DNA from: Flavobacterium sp. BFFFF1
GTDB taxonomy: Bacteria > Bacteroidota > Bacteroidia > Flavobacteriales > Flavobacteriaceae
Direction of reading: 5' to 3'
DNA: 64,000 nt
Assembly (NCBI RefSeq): GCF_002256285.1
Contig: NZ_NKJE01000008.1
Location: 80,968 to 144,967 of the forward strand
In this document: positions 17,059-24,604 of the stretch, one piece after another
How positions within the stretch are numbered: the stretch's first letter is position 1
Layout: each line of letters begins with the position of its first letter
Notes under the pieces: generated by a model
The model's input: only the letters and a program-made list of their open reading frames with translations
Told to the model about the DNA's origin: nothing
Databases searched by the model: none
Made by a program: the position numbers and the translations under genes

Positions 17059-18090
17059 ATGGCGATTAAAAACGACTTATTCCTGAAAGCCCTTCGTGGC
17101 GAAACTGTTCAAAGACCTCCTGTGTGGATGATGCGCCAGGCCGGAAGATACCTGCCTGAATTTATCGCCCTGCGCGACAAATACGATTTCTTCACGCGAT
17201 GCCAGACACCGGAGCTTGCCGCTGAAATCACCGTACAGCCGATTCGGCGTATCGCACCTGACGCCGCAATCTTATTTTCGGATATCCTCGTCGTACCTCA
17301 GGCAATGGGCATCGAAGTGCTGATGAAAGAAAGTGTCGGACCATTTTTGCCAAACCCGATACGCACGCCGCAGGACGTAGAAAAAGTCATTGTTCCGGAC
17401 ATCGACGAAACACTTGGCTATGTGATGGACGCCATCAAGTTGACGAAGCAAATGCTCAATGATGAAGTGCCGTTAATCGGTTTTGCAGGCTCACCATGGA
17501 CAATTTTCTGCTACGCTGTAGAAGGGAAAGGCTCCAAAAGTTTTGATACGGCCAAAGGGTTCTGTTTCACGCATCCTGAAGCCGCGCACGTGCTGTTGCA
17601 AAAAATCACTGATACGACTATTGCCTATTTAAAGAAAAAAGTCGCTGCAGGAGTGAATGCAGTTCAGGTTTTCGACTCTTGGGGCGGCATGCTTTCGCCG
17701 GTCGACTACCAGGAATTTTCATGGAAATACATCAACCAGATCGTGGAAGCGCTCGCCGATGAAACGCACGTGATCGTATTCGGGAAAGGCTGCTGGTTTG
17801 CATTGGGCGAAATGGGCAAAAGTAAAGCATCGGCGTTAGGTGTCGACTGGACCTGTTCGCCAAGGAATGCGCGCTATCTGTCGGGAGGGAACATCACCTT
17901 ACAGGGAAATTTTGACCCATCGCGTTTGCTGTCCCCAATTCCTACGATCAAGAAAATGGTCCACCAGATGATTGACGAGTTCGGTAAGGATAAATACATC
18001 GTGAACCTTGGACATGGGATTCTGCCGAACATTCCCGTAGACCACGCCAAAGCATTCATCGATGCCGTAAAAGAATATCCCTCCAAATAG
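17059..18090 (+). CDS. hemE: Uroporphyrinogen decarboxylase
   Basis: Decarboxylates the four acetate side chains of uroporphyrinogen III to give coproporphyrinogen III. The 343-residue protein carries both family signatures: [16 protein letters not shown] near residue 21 and [16 protein letters not shown] near residue 141. The catalytic Asp region [13 protein letters not shown] and the C-terminal [20 protein letters not shown] are intact. It follows hemD without any spacer, and the lipoprotein gene starts 6 bp later, so the operon continues. Confidence 0.97.
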   Translation: MAIKNDLFLKALRGETVQRPPVWMMRQAGRYLPEFIALRDKYDFFTRCQTPELAAEITVQPIRRIAPDAAILFSDILVVPQAMGIEVLMKESVGPFLPNPIRTPQDVEKVIVPDIDETLGYVMDAIKLTKQMLNDEVPLIGFAGSPWTIFCYAVEGKGSKSFDTAKGFCFTHPEAAHVLLQKITDTTIAYLKKKVAAGVNAVQVFDSWGGMLSPVDYQEFSWKYINQIVEALADETHVIVFGKGCWFALGEMGKSKASALGVDWTCSPRNARYLSGGNITLQGNFDPSRLLSPIPTIKKMVHQMIDEFGKDKYIVNLGHGILPNIPVDHAKAFIDAVKEYPSK

Positions 18091-18096
18091 ATTCTG

Positions 18097-18525
18097 ATGA
18101 AAAAAACGCTATTCTTGTTGGCGCTTTGTCTGACAATGTTTTCGTGCAAAACATATCTAATAAGCCCGCAAAGCCTCAAAGAACAACTTGAATCGACAAA
18201 TCCTGAAGGGGCAAAACAGGCAAAAATCAACAATCCTTTGCTTGGTGGGACGATTTCTTATCAGGCAAATGCATTGAGTGTAGTGAATGTCATGAGTAAG
18301 GATGGAAACTTAGTGACGCTCGCCAATTCTCCATCACTGGAAACCCGCGTTACGCTCAGAAACGGCAAGAAATACACCGTGTATTTTGATACGCTGATGT
18401 TACAAAATGGTATTCTTTTCGGAAGCGGAGCGAAACTGTTTAAAATTGCAGAACGGGAAATTCCTTTTGACAGCATCGTAAAAGTGGAAATTCAGGACGG
18501 TGGTAAAAATTACACTTACAAATAA
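18097..18525 (+). CDS. Unknown lipoprotein within the heme operon
   Basis: A 142-residue putative lipoprotein. The N-terminus MKKTLFLLALCLTMFSC is a lipoprotein signal ending in a lipobox Cys at residue 17. The mature part is beta-rich (TRVTLRNGKKYTVYFDTLML and GAKLFKIAEREIPFDSIVKVEIQ) and recalls small domains that present a surface through short strands. I do not recognise a family. It lies 6 bp after hemE and 9 bp before the next gene, so it is almost certainly co-transcribed with the hem genes; a role in heme handling at the envelope is possible but unsupported. Confidence 0.8.
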   Translation: MKKTLFLLALCLTMFSCKTYLISPQSLKEQLESTNPEGAKQAKINNPLLGGTISYQANALSVVNVMSKDGNLVTLANSPSLETRVTLRNGKKYTVYFDTLMLQNGILFGSGAKLFKIAEREIPFDSIVKVEIQDGGKNYTYK

Positions 18526-18534
18526 TCAATAGTT

Positions 18535-18885
18535 ATGCCTCTAACAGCCGGGCTGCGCGACGAAGAAAATGAACGCATCAACAACATCCTGAAAAGGCTG
18601 CTGGAACTCGCGTTTGTTCCTGACTTGCTCGACACAGAACTGAACGGCATCGGGTTAAATACAGCCACGCTTCTTGAGATGACGCCTGAGGGACTCGTTT
18701 CACACCTTGAAAAACTGCATTTCGACTGGCAGAACGCCGAAAATTTCGCCGATTTCCTGTCCCAATTCCCTGAAGGAAAACTCATTGCAAAAGCCATCGT
18801 GGTATACGAATACATTCAAAAGGAAAGCAAGACATTCTCTTTTGATATTTACCACAAAATTGCCGCTGCAAAAGCCCATGAATGA
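18535..18885 (+). CDS. Unknown 116-residue protein within the heme operon
   Basis: A small, acidic, probably all-helical cytoplasmic protein with no signal peptide or membrane segment. Notable stretches are DEENERINNILKRLLELAF and LSQFPEGKLIAKAIVVYEYI. I do not recognise the family. It overlaps the following GNAT gene by 8 bp, which argues for translation and coupling. In this operon, between hemE and hemF, it could be an accessory factor, but nothing in the sequence shows a function. Confidence 0.75.
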   Translation: MPLTAGLRDEENERINNILKRLLELAFVPDLLDTELNGIGLNTATLLEMTPEGLVSHLEKLHFDWQNAENFADFLSQFPEGKLIAKAIVVYEYIQKESKTFSFDIYHKIAAAKAHE

Positions 18886-19429
18886 TTTCTGGACAATAGT
18901 GACCCCTTATGAGATCCAGCCTGAAGCATTCTTTAGCCTGGTGCATAGAAACCGCGAACACATCCGGAAAACATTCCCAAAAACCCTGGCGAATTGTATT
19001 TCTGCTGAAAAAACAAACGAATTCATACTGGCTTCAAAAAAAAGACAGGACAACCGGGAAGGATTTAACTTCTTTATAAAACATACCGAAACCAACGGAC
19101 TGATCGGATATGTGTCCATTAAAAACATCAACACCGGAATTGCCAAATGTGAACTGGCGTATTTTGTCGACAAGGACTTTGAAGGCCGCGGCATTATTTC
19201 CAGCGCTGTTTCAGAAACCATCGATTATTGTTTCGAAAACCTTGGCATGAATAAAGTATACATCTGCACTTCAAAAACAAATGCAGCCAGCCAGCGCATT
19301 GCCACAAAGCACGGTTTTATTGCCGAAGGCACGCTGCGCGAGGAATTCAGGAATGGCGACGGCGCGTTGGAAGATATTATTTATTTTGGATTGCTAAAAT
19401 CAGATCATCATGAAAGACCAGTTCTATAA
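18878..19429 (+). CDS. GNAT acetyltransferase (RimJ/RimL-like)
   Basis: A 183-residue N-acetyltransferase of the GNAT fold with RimJ/RimL/SpeG-like features: VHRNREHIRKTFP near the start, GYVSIKNINTGIAKCELAYFVDKDFEGRGI (beta4 and acetyl-CoA pyrophosphate loop, about 90-120), and NAASQRIATKHGFIAEGTLRE at the end. It probably acetylates a protein N-terminus or a small amine; the substrate cannot be read. The start MNDFWTIVTPYE overlaps the previous gene by 8 bp, and the end overlaps hemF by 20 bp, so it sits firmly in the hem operon. Longer upstream frame is out-of-frame shadow of the preceding gene. Confidence 0.88.
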   Translation: MNDFWTIVTPYEIQPEAFFSLVHRNREHIRKTFPKTLANCISAEKTNEFILASKKRQDNREGFNFFIKHTETNGLIGYVSIKNINTGIAKCELAYFVDKDFEGRGIISSAVSETIDYCFENLGMNKVYICTSKTNAASQRIATKHGFIAEGTLREEFRNGDGALEDIIYFGLLKSDHHERPVL

Positions 19430-20312
19430 CTACATATTAAACCTGCAGGATACCATTTGTGCCGCGCTTGAGAAATCTGACGGCACGGCTACCTTCCGCG
19501 AAGACTTATGGGAACGCCCGGAAGGCGGTGGCGGCAGGACCCGTGTGATTGAAAATGGCGCAGTCATTGAAAAAGGCGGTGTCAACATTTCCGCAGTCCA
19601 TGGAACACTGCCGGAAGCCATGCGCCAACTGTTCAACGTGGGCGAAGCCGACTTTTTTGCCTGCGGTCTCAGCCTCGTCATCCACCCAAAAAACCCAATG
19701 GTCCCTACAGTGCATGCGAATTGGCGTTATTTCGAAATGTATGATGGCGAAGGCAATGTCATCCAGCAATGGTTTGGAGGAGGCCAGGATTTGACACCGT
19801 ACTACCTGTTTGAGGAAGATGCAATTCATTTTCACCAAACCTGCAAAACGGCCTGTGACAAACACGACGCTTCATTCTATCCGAAATTCAAAAAACAATG
19901 CGACCAGTATTTCTGGAATGCGCACCGCAACGAAGCCCGCGGGATCGGCGGATTGTTCTTCGATTATTGCAAAGCGGAAAACGGCAAAACGATGGAAGAT
20001 TGGTATAATTTTGTCACTGAGGTCGGGAACAGCTTTACAGAAGCTTACATCCCCATTGTGGAAAAACGAAAAGCGCTTCCCTATTCAGAAGCACAGCGCA
20101 ACTGGCAGGAAATCCGCCGCGGCCGCTATGTAGAGTTTAACCTCGTTCACGACAAAGGCACATTGTTCGGACTAAAAACCAATGGCCGTATCGAAAGCAT
20201 CCTGATGAGCCTTCCACCACATGTGCAATGGGTATATGACCATCATCCGGAAGCGGGAAGCGAGGAAGATAAATTAGTAGGTGTTCTGAGAATTCCCGTG
20301 GAGTGGATATAA
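19410..20312 (+). CDS. hemF: Oxygen-dependent coproporphyrinogen-III oxidase
   Basis: Converts coproporphyrinogen III to protoporphyrinogen IX with O2. The 300-residue protein has the expected motifs WERPEGGGGRTRVIENG, EKGGVNISAVHG, ANWRYFE and FGGGQDLTPYYLFEEDAIHFH. It overlaps the GNAT gene by 20 bp. The presence of HemF indicates aerobic heme synthesis; an anaerobic HemN is not in this window. The gene ends just before an inverted repeat that flanks the four-helix-bundle gene, which separates hemF from hemB. Confidence 0.97.
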   Translation: MKDQFYNYILNLQDTICAALEKSDGTATFREDLWERPEGGGGRTRVIENGAVIEKGGVNISAVHGTLPEAMRQLFNVGEADFFACGLSLVIHPKNPMVPTVHANWRYFEMYDGEGNVIQQWFGGGQDLTPYYLFEEDAIHFHQTCKTACDKHDASFYPKFKKQCDQYFWNAHRNEARGIGGLFFDYCKAENGKTMEDWYNFVTEVGNSFTEAYIPIVEKRKALPYSEAQRNWQEIRRGRYVEFNLVHDKGTLFGLKTNGRIESILMSLPPHVQWVYDHHPEAGSEEDKLVGVLRIPVEWI

Positions 20313-20319
20313 TATAGCT

Positions 20320-20332
20320 TTTAGCTGTCAGC
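20320..20332 (+). repeat. Left arm of a 13-bp inverted repeat flanking the four-helix-bundle gene
   Basis: TTTAGCTGTCAGC lies 7 bp after the hemF stop codon. Its exact reverse complement occurs at 20716-20728 on the far side of the small gene. Together they bracket 20333-20715. Confidence 0.85.
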
Positions 20333-20334
20333 AT

Positions 20335-20706
20335 ATGAAACCGCAAATGAAAGATTATAGAAAACTTTTAGTTTGGCAGAAAGCACATCAATTGGCCCTT
20401 GATGTATATAAGGAAGTTAAGGTATTTCCGAAAGAAGAAATATTCGGACTTTCAAGCCAGATGAAAAGGGCTGCCATTTCCATTCCTATGAATATTGCAG
20501 AAGGCTGTGGCAGAAAAACAGATAAAGACTTTTGCCGTTTCCTGATTATTGCTTTCGGATCGGCAAACGAATTGGAATATCAAATCATATTAAGTACTGA
20601 CCTGACATTTATTGAACGCCAACAAAGCTTACCTTTATTAGCTCAAATCGAAGAAATAAAAAAAATGCTTAACGGATTAATCACGAAGTTAAACCACGTC
20701 GGCTGA
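20335..20706 (+). CDS. Four-helix-bundle protein (23S rRNA intervening-sequence family)
   Basis: A 123-residue protein of the four-helix-bundle/IVS family: DYRKLLVWQKAHQLALDVY at the N-terminus, LSSQMKRAAISIPMNIAEGCGR (about 40-62), and FGSANELEYQIILS in the third helix. Related proteins are encoded in 23S rRNA intervening sequences and as accessory protein Avd of diversity-generating retroelements; the function of stand-alone copies is not established. The start could be at 20335 or at the Met at 20347. No reverse transcriptase or variable repeat is nearby. It interrupts the hem operon between hemF and hemB and is flanked by a perfect inverted repeat, suggesting arrival as a mobile cassette. 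Confidence 0.9.
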   Translation: MKPQMKDYRKLLVWQKAHQLALDVYKEVKVFPKEEIFGLSSQMKRAAISIPMNIAEGCGRKTDKDFCRFLIIAFGSANELEYQIILSTDLTFIERQQSLPLLAQIEEIKKMLNGLITKLNHVG

Positions 20707-20715
20707 CTACTGAAA

Positions 20716-20728
20716 GCTGACAGCTAAA
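20716..20728 (-). repeat. Right arm of the 13-bp inverted repeat
   Basis: GCTGACAGCTAAA is the exact reverse complement of the left arm at 20320-20332. Its last base is the first base of an ATG (20728) in frame with hemB, so the repeat supplies an alternative hemB start. Confidence 0.85.
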
Positions 20729-20739
20729 TGCCAAAAACT

Positions 20740-21726
20740 ATGTTCAACAGAAACCGAAGATTAAGAACCAACGAATCCATCCGCTCCATTGTCCGTGAAA
20801 CCAGCCTGAGTCCACAGGATTTCATGCTCCCAATGTTTGTCGCTGAAGGAAAAGACATCAAATCCGCTATTCCGTCGATGCCTGGAATTTACAGGCATTC
20901 GCTTGACAACACCATAAAGGAAGTGAAAGAAGCCTGGGATTTAGGCATCCGTGCCGTCAACATATATGTGAAAGTTTCGGAAAATCTCAAGGACAACACC
21001 GGAAAAGAAGCCTGGAACAAAGATGGCCTGATGCAGCAAACCATCCGCGCCATCAAGGACACCGTACCGGAGATGATCGTCATGCCTGACGTCGCACTCG
21101 ATCCTTATTCCATTTACGGACACGATGGCATTATCGAAAATGGGTACGTCGTGAACGATCCAACAATTGACGCCTTAACCCGGATGAGCTTAAGCCATGC
21201 GGAAGCGGGTGCGGACTTTGTTGCGCCGTCCGACATGATGGACGGAAGGGTCTATGCGATCAGAAAAGCACTCGAGGAAAACGGCCACCACAACGTCGGG
21301 ATTATGAGTTACAGCGCGAAATATGCGTCGGCCTTTTACGGGCCTTTCCGCGATGCATTGGACTCGGCTCCGGTCGATGCGCAAAACATCCCGAAAGACA
21401 AAAAGACCTACCAGATGGACTATGCCAACCGCATCGAAGCCATTAAAGAAGCATTGGATGACGTTTCGGAAGGCGCCGATATCGTGATGGTGAAACCCGG
21501 AATCGCTTACCTGGATATCGTGCGCGAGGTAAAAAATGCCGTGAATGTTCCCGTTGCCGTGTACCACGTTTCTGGCGAATATGCGATGATCAAAGCCGCT
21601 GCCGAACGCGGCTGGCTGGACCATGACCGCATTATGATCGAGCAGTTGTATTGTATCAAGCGCGCCGGTGCGAGCCTGATTTCGACGTATTTTGCGAAGG
21701 AAGCATCCGTGCTTTTGAATAAATAA
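20740..21726 (+). CDS. hemB: Delta-aminolevulinic acid dehydratase (porphobilinogen synthase)
   Basis: Condenses two 5-aminolevulinate molecules to porphobilinogen. The 328-residue protein has the active-site lysines in YSAKYASAFYGPFRDAL and MVKPGIAYLD, and the SDMMDGRV motif. The metal loop reads DVALDPYSIYGHDG: the three cysteines of the zinc-dependent class are replaced by Ala/Asp/Asp, so this is the zinc-independent, Mg-type enzyme. I place the start at MFNRNRRLRTNESIRS; an in-frame ATG at 20728 adds four residues but lies in the repeat arm. It is the last hem gene of the plus-strand group. Confidence 0.95.
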   Translation: MFNRNRRLRTNESIRSIVRETSLSPQDFMLPMFVAEGKDIKSAIPSMPGIYRHSLDNTIKEVKEAWDLGIRAVNIYVKVSENLKDNTGKEAWNKDGLMQQTIRAIKDTVPEMIVMPDVALDPYSIYGHDGIIENGYVVNDPTIDALTRMSLSHAEAGADFVAPSDMMDGRVYAIRKALEENGHHNVGIMSYSAKYASAFYGPFRDALDSAPVDAQNIPKDKKTYQMDYANRIEAIKEALDDVSEGADIVMVKPGIAYLDIVREVKNAVNVPVAVYHVSGEYAMIKAAAERGWLDHDRIMIEQLYCIKRAGASLISTYFAKEASVLLNK

Positions 21727-21730
21727 TTTA

Positions 21731-21855
21731 AAGCGCTTTTTCCCGCTCTCCGCTGTATCTTTTTTATTTTGTCACCCTGAGCGCAGTCGAAGGGCGATCC
21801 TGCAAAACAAAAAAGGATGCCGCTTCTCCCGAAGCTTCGGGACGGGGCTAGGGTT
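21731..21855 (+). repeat. Dispersed element, copy A (exchangeable centre)
   Basis: One of three related elements in the window. Conserved left end: CCCGCTCTCCGCTGTATCTTTTT. Conserved right end: AAAAAAGGATGCCGCT ... CGGGGCTAGGG. The centre is GTCACCCTGAGCGCAGTCGA followed by AGGG, shared with the copy at 61.7 kb but absent from the copy at 39.2 kb. A second inserted palindrome (CCCGAAGCTTCGGGACG, 21829-21845) sits before the right end. It starts just after hemB and runs to 16 bp before the cytochrome gene. Confidence 0.7.
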
Positions 21856-21870
21856 CAGTATATTTACAAG

Positions 21871-22272
21871 ATGAAAACTTATATTAGATTCATGATGCTG
21901 TTGTTACTGATTGGTTCCGGAGCCATGATTTATTGGTTTTCAATGTCGCAGGAGTTGCCGCAAAACGAACCGCCTTGCGGAGAACATTTCATCTGCGGCA
22001 CACCAAGTTTACTTTTGGATTCGGTCGCCCAAAAAGGGAGGGCGTTATATAATTCAAATTGTTTAGCATGCCATAAACTGGATGCAAAAATGACCGGGCC
22101 GGCTCTAAGAGGTGTCGCTTCTGCTTATAAAAAAGCAAAATTAAACCTTTATCAGTACCTCCACGGCACGCGGAAGCACACGCTTTACAATGGTAAATTT
22201 AAAGACTCCTGTGCCGTTTTTCCACAACTCACCAAGCAGGAAATTTCTGCAATTGAAACATATATACAATGA
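21871..22272 (+). CDS. Small membrane-anchored c-type cytochrome
   Basis: A 133-residue monoheme cytochrome c. An N-terminal hydrophobic helix (MKTYIRFMMLLLLIGSGAM) serves as signal or anchor. The heme-binding motif is CLACH (about residue 64-68) and the axial Met is probably in KMTGPALRGV. Near the N-terminus two further Cys (PPCGEHFICG) could form a disulphide. It shares its end with the next cytochrome gene (ATGA overlap), so both are translated together. The extended frame upstream of 21871 runs into the repeat element and is not coding. Likely a periplasmic electron carrier; the partner is unknown. Confidence 0.85.
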   Translation: MKTYIRFMMLLLLIGSGAMIYWFSMSQELPQNEPPCGEHFICGTPSLLLDSVAQKGRALYNSNCLACHKLDAKMTGPALRGVASAYKKAKLNLYQYLHGTRKHTLYNGKFKDSCAVFPQLTKQEISAIETYIQ

Positions 22273-22649
22273 AAACAAGAATTTATTTAACACTAATTGT
22301 CGCGCTATGGTTTCTCGGCTGTAAACAGGAAACGCCAAAAGACCATAGATCGTCCGAAACAGAAGAAACCCAAACACCGGTGCAGCTTGGCCGGGAACTA
22401 TTCGAAGGCAAAGGCAATTGCTACTCCTGCCATAAGCCGGATCAGAAAATCATCGGACCCAGCCTGCAGGAAATCGCCAAAATCTACAAAGCCCAAAATG
22501 GTGACATCGTAAATTTCCTGAAAGGGAATGGCGCGCCATTGGTAGATCCATCGCAATACGAAGTCATGAAAACCAATTTCGCCATTACGAAAAACATGAC
22601 CGACGAAGAACTGCAGGCGCTCGAAGCTTACATTTACAGTTTTAAGTAA
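22269..22649 (+). CDS. Cytochrome c lipoprotein
   Basis: A 126-residue monoheme cytochrome. The N-terminal MKTRIYLTLIVALWFLGC has a lipobox (WFLGC), so it is probably lipid-anchored. After a short charged linker comes GNCYSCHKPDQKIIGPSLQEI with heme motif CYSCH. Later MKTNFAITKNMTDEELQALEAYI holds the probable axial Met and the C-terminal helix. It overlaps the preceding cytochrome gene by four bases. Both look like short class I cytochromes related to those in cytochrome oxidase or peroxidase electron chains. No oxidase gene is adjacent. Confidence 0.87.
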   Translation: MKTRIYLTLIVALWFLGCKQETPKDHRSSETEETQTPVQLGRELFEGKGNCYSCHKPDQKIIGPSLQEIAKIYKAQNGDIVNFLKGNGAPLVDPSQYEVMKTNFAITKNMTDEELQALEAYIYSFK

Positions 22650-22689
22650 CCTTTTACTTAACCCTTTTGAACGGGCACTCCTTTCCACC

Positions 22690-22773
22690 GCCTGGTTGGT
22701 TCCGTATTCCGGCTGGTCGGTTCCATGCGCCGGCTGGTTACTCTCTTACGCTGGCTGGTTAATTCCTTCCGTC
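22690..22773. repeat. Four-unit 21-bp degenerate tandem repeat
   Basis: Four consecutive 21-bp units (22690-22710, 22711-22731, 22732-22752, 22753-22773) share a GGCTGGTTNNTTCC-like core. They fill much of the 237-bp gap between the cytochrome gene and ogt. Read on the plus strand the units would encode GW-containing heptads, but no start codon opens that frame. Confidence 0.7.
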
Positions 22774-22886
22774 CGTTGAATATGGGTTTTCAAATGCCTC
22801 CATGAATCGACATTGGGAGTTTCATTCTTTATAAACTAAGAAAGCAGCGGCTTTGTAACGCTGCCGCTTATGCTTATCTTTACAAA

Positions 22887-23360
22887 ATGAAAACCGCCTA
22901 CATCCAAACGCCCTTAGGTACCGCTGAAATTTCAGGCGATGAAAATGGCATTGCGATGATTTCCATACGGAATTCCGAAACAGAAATTTCTGAAAATATT
23001 CCGGAAACGCTCCGGGAAGCAGTAGACCAGCTCCGGGATTATTTCGCAGGGAAACGAACAGATTTTACATTTAAACTGAATCCTTCGGGAACGGATTTCC
23101 AGCAAAAAGTCTGGCAGGAACTGCTTAAAATCCCTTATGGCAAGACCGTTTCCTATATGGATATCACCAAAAAACTGGGGGATGTCAAAGCCATCCGCGC
23201 CGTAGCTTCGGCCAATGGCAAAAACCCGCTTTGGATCGTAGTCCCGTGTCATCGCGTCATTGGCACCGATGGTTCTCTCACAGGTTATGCCGGCGGTTTA
23301 TGGCGCAAAAAATGGCTGTTGGAACACGAATCGCCGACCGCACAACAAAGCCTTTTTTAA
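22887..23360 (+). CDS. ogt: Methylated-DNA--protein-cysteine methyltransferase
   Basis: A 157-residue suicide DNA-repair protein that transfers alkyl groups from O6-alkylguanine to its own cysteine. The active-site motif is PCHRVIG (about residue 119-125), preceded by the helix-turn-helix AIRAVASANGKNP. The N-terminal half is the short ribonuclease-H-like domain. It lacks an Ada AraC domain, so it is the Ogt type. A TATCTTTA promoter-like box lies about 10 bp before the ATG. It stands alone, preceded by the 21-bp tandem repeat. Confidence 0.95.
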   Translation: MKTAYIQTPLGTAEISGDENGIAMISIRNSETEISENIPETLREAVDQLRDYFAGKRTDFTFKLNPSGTDFQQKVWQELLKIPYGKTVSYMDITKKLGDVKAIRAVASANGKNPLWIVVPCHRVIGTDGSLTGYAGGLWRKKWLLEHESPTAQQSLF

Positions 23361-23423
23361 TCTTAAGGAATTACGCACAAATAAATTGTGTAAATTAGTC
23401 CGTACAACTTCTAAAACGGCACT

Positions 23424-24578
23424 ATGAAATTCCTTAAAAAATTCCTCAAATGGTTCACCATCATCATCGTTTCCATCGTGATCCTTTTATATGTGACAGG
23501 ATACGGATACCTCATTACCGCTGTACGTACAGTATATTTCCACGGCCATGTGACCGCCTTCCTGGACGATTACTACTATTTTGAAAACAGGACAATTCCT
23601 AAGGGCAATCCGCAACCCTGGGCCGAGTCAACAGACTACAACAAAATCAGCCTGACGGAGTCGCTTGAAAAACAAAACAAGGAACTCGGCACGATTGCGT
23701 TTTTGGTCATCAAGAATGACAGTGTTTTCAGCGAAACCTATTATGACGATTATAACAAAGATTCCAAATCCAACTCTTTCTCGATGGCGAAAAGTGTGGT
23801 CTCTGCCTGTCTCGGAAAAGCGATCATGGAAGGGAAAATCAAAAGCCTCGACCAAAAGGTGTCCGATTTTTTTCCGGAATTCAAGTTGGGTACTGCGGTA
23901 AAGATGACCGTGGGGGACCTCTCGTCAATGGCTTCCGGACTGAATTGGGATGAATCCTATTACAGTCCGTTTTCCATCACCACACGCGCGTATTTCGACG
24001 ACGATTTAAATAAGGTCGTGCTGGGATTAAAGGGCGTTGACGAACCAGGAAAATCATATAAATATTTAAGCGGAAACACCCAATTGTTGGCGATGTGTAT
24101 TGAAAAGGCCGCGGGGAAAAGTCTCGCCGATTATGTATCGGAAAGTTTCTGGAAGCCGATGGGCGCCGACAATGAAGCTCTTTGGCAAACCGACCATAAG
24201 GACGGCATGGTGAAGGCGTATTGTTGTTTTGCGTCGAACGCCCGCGATTTTGCCCGATTTGGAAAGCTGTATAAACAATTTGGGAAGTGGAATGGGAAGC
24301 AAATCCTCGACAGTGCTTTCATTGCAAAATCAGTAACACCGCGGTTTAAGGATGCGCCACATTATGGTTATGGCTGGTGGCTTTTTGACTATAAAGGCAG
24401 GCACGGTTTTTACATGCGGGGTCATTTGGGCCAGTACGTAATTGTCATTCCAAAAGACGACGTAATCATTGTACGGCTGGGCAAAAGCCATATTCATAGT
24501 ACTACGGGAAGTCCGCACAGCGACGATTTTTTTGTATATTTGGATCAGGCCTATGCGATGTTAGCCAAAAGAAAATAA
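23424..24578 (+). CDS. Serine hydrolase, beta-lactamase/penicillin-binding-like family
   Basis: A 384-residue protein of the beta-lactamase-fold (class C-like, PF00144-type) serine hydrolases. An N-terminal membrane helix (about 10-30, FTIIIVSIVILLYVTGYG) anchors it. The nucleophile motif is SMAKS (S of SxxK, about residue 116-119), the second motif is YKYLSGN (YxN region), and the last third has HYGYGWWLFDYKGRHGFYMRGHLGQ resembling the family's H/KxG region. Such proteins are esterases, D-amino-acid peptidases or of unknown substrate; true beta-lactamase activity is not implied. Downstream, the exonuclease gene starts after 26 bp. Confidence 0.88.
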   Translation: MKFLKKFLKWFTIIIVSIVILLYVTGYGYLITAVRTVYFHGHVTAFLDDYYYFENRTIPKGNPQPWAESTDYNKISLTESLEKQNKELGTIAFLVIKNDSVFSETYYDDYNKDSKSNSFSMAKSVVSACLGKAIMEGKIKSLDQKVSDFFPEFKLGTAVKMTVGDLSSMASGLNWDESYYSPFSITTRAYFDDDLNKVVLGLKGVDEPGKSYKYLSGNTQLLAMCIEKAAGKSLADYVSESFWKPMGADNEALWQTDHKDGMVKAYCCFASNARDFARFGKLYKQFGKWNGKQILDSAFIAKSVTPRFKDAPHYGYGWWLFDYKGRHGFYMRGHLGQYVIVIPKDDVIIVRLGKSHIHSTTGSPHSDDFFVYLDQAYAMLAKRK

Positions 24579-24604
24579 ACGCCAATTAAAATAAATTACA
24601 CGCC

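Noticed and set aside
20335..20706. Diversity-generating retroelement accessory gene (avd)
   Set aside because: No reverse transcriptase, template repeat or variable repeat could be found near it.
22690..22773. CRISPR-like array
   Set aside because: Units are contiguous and degenerate, 21 bp long, without spacers or cas genes.
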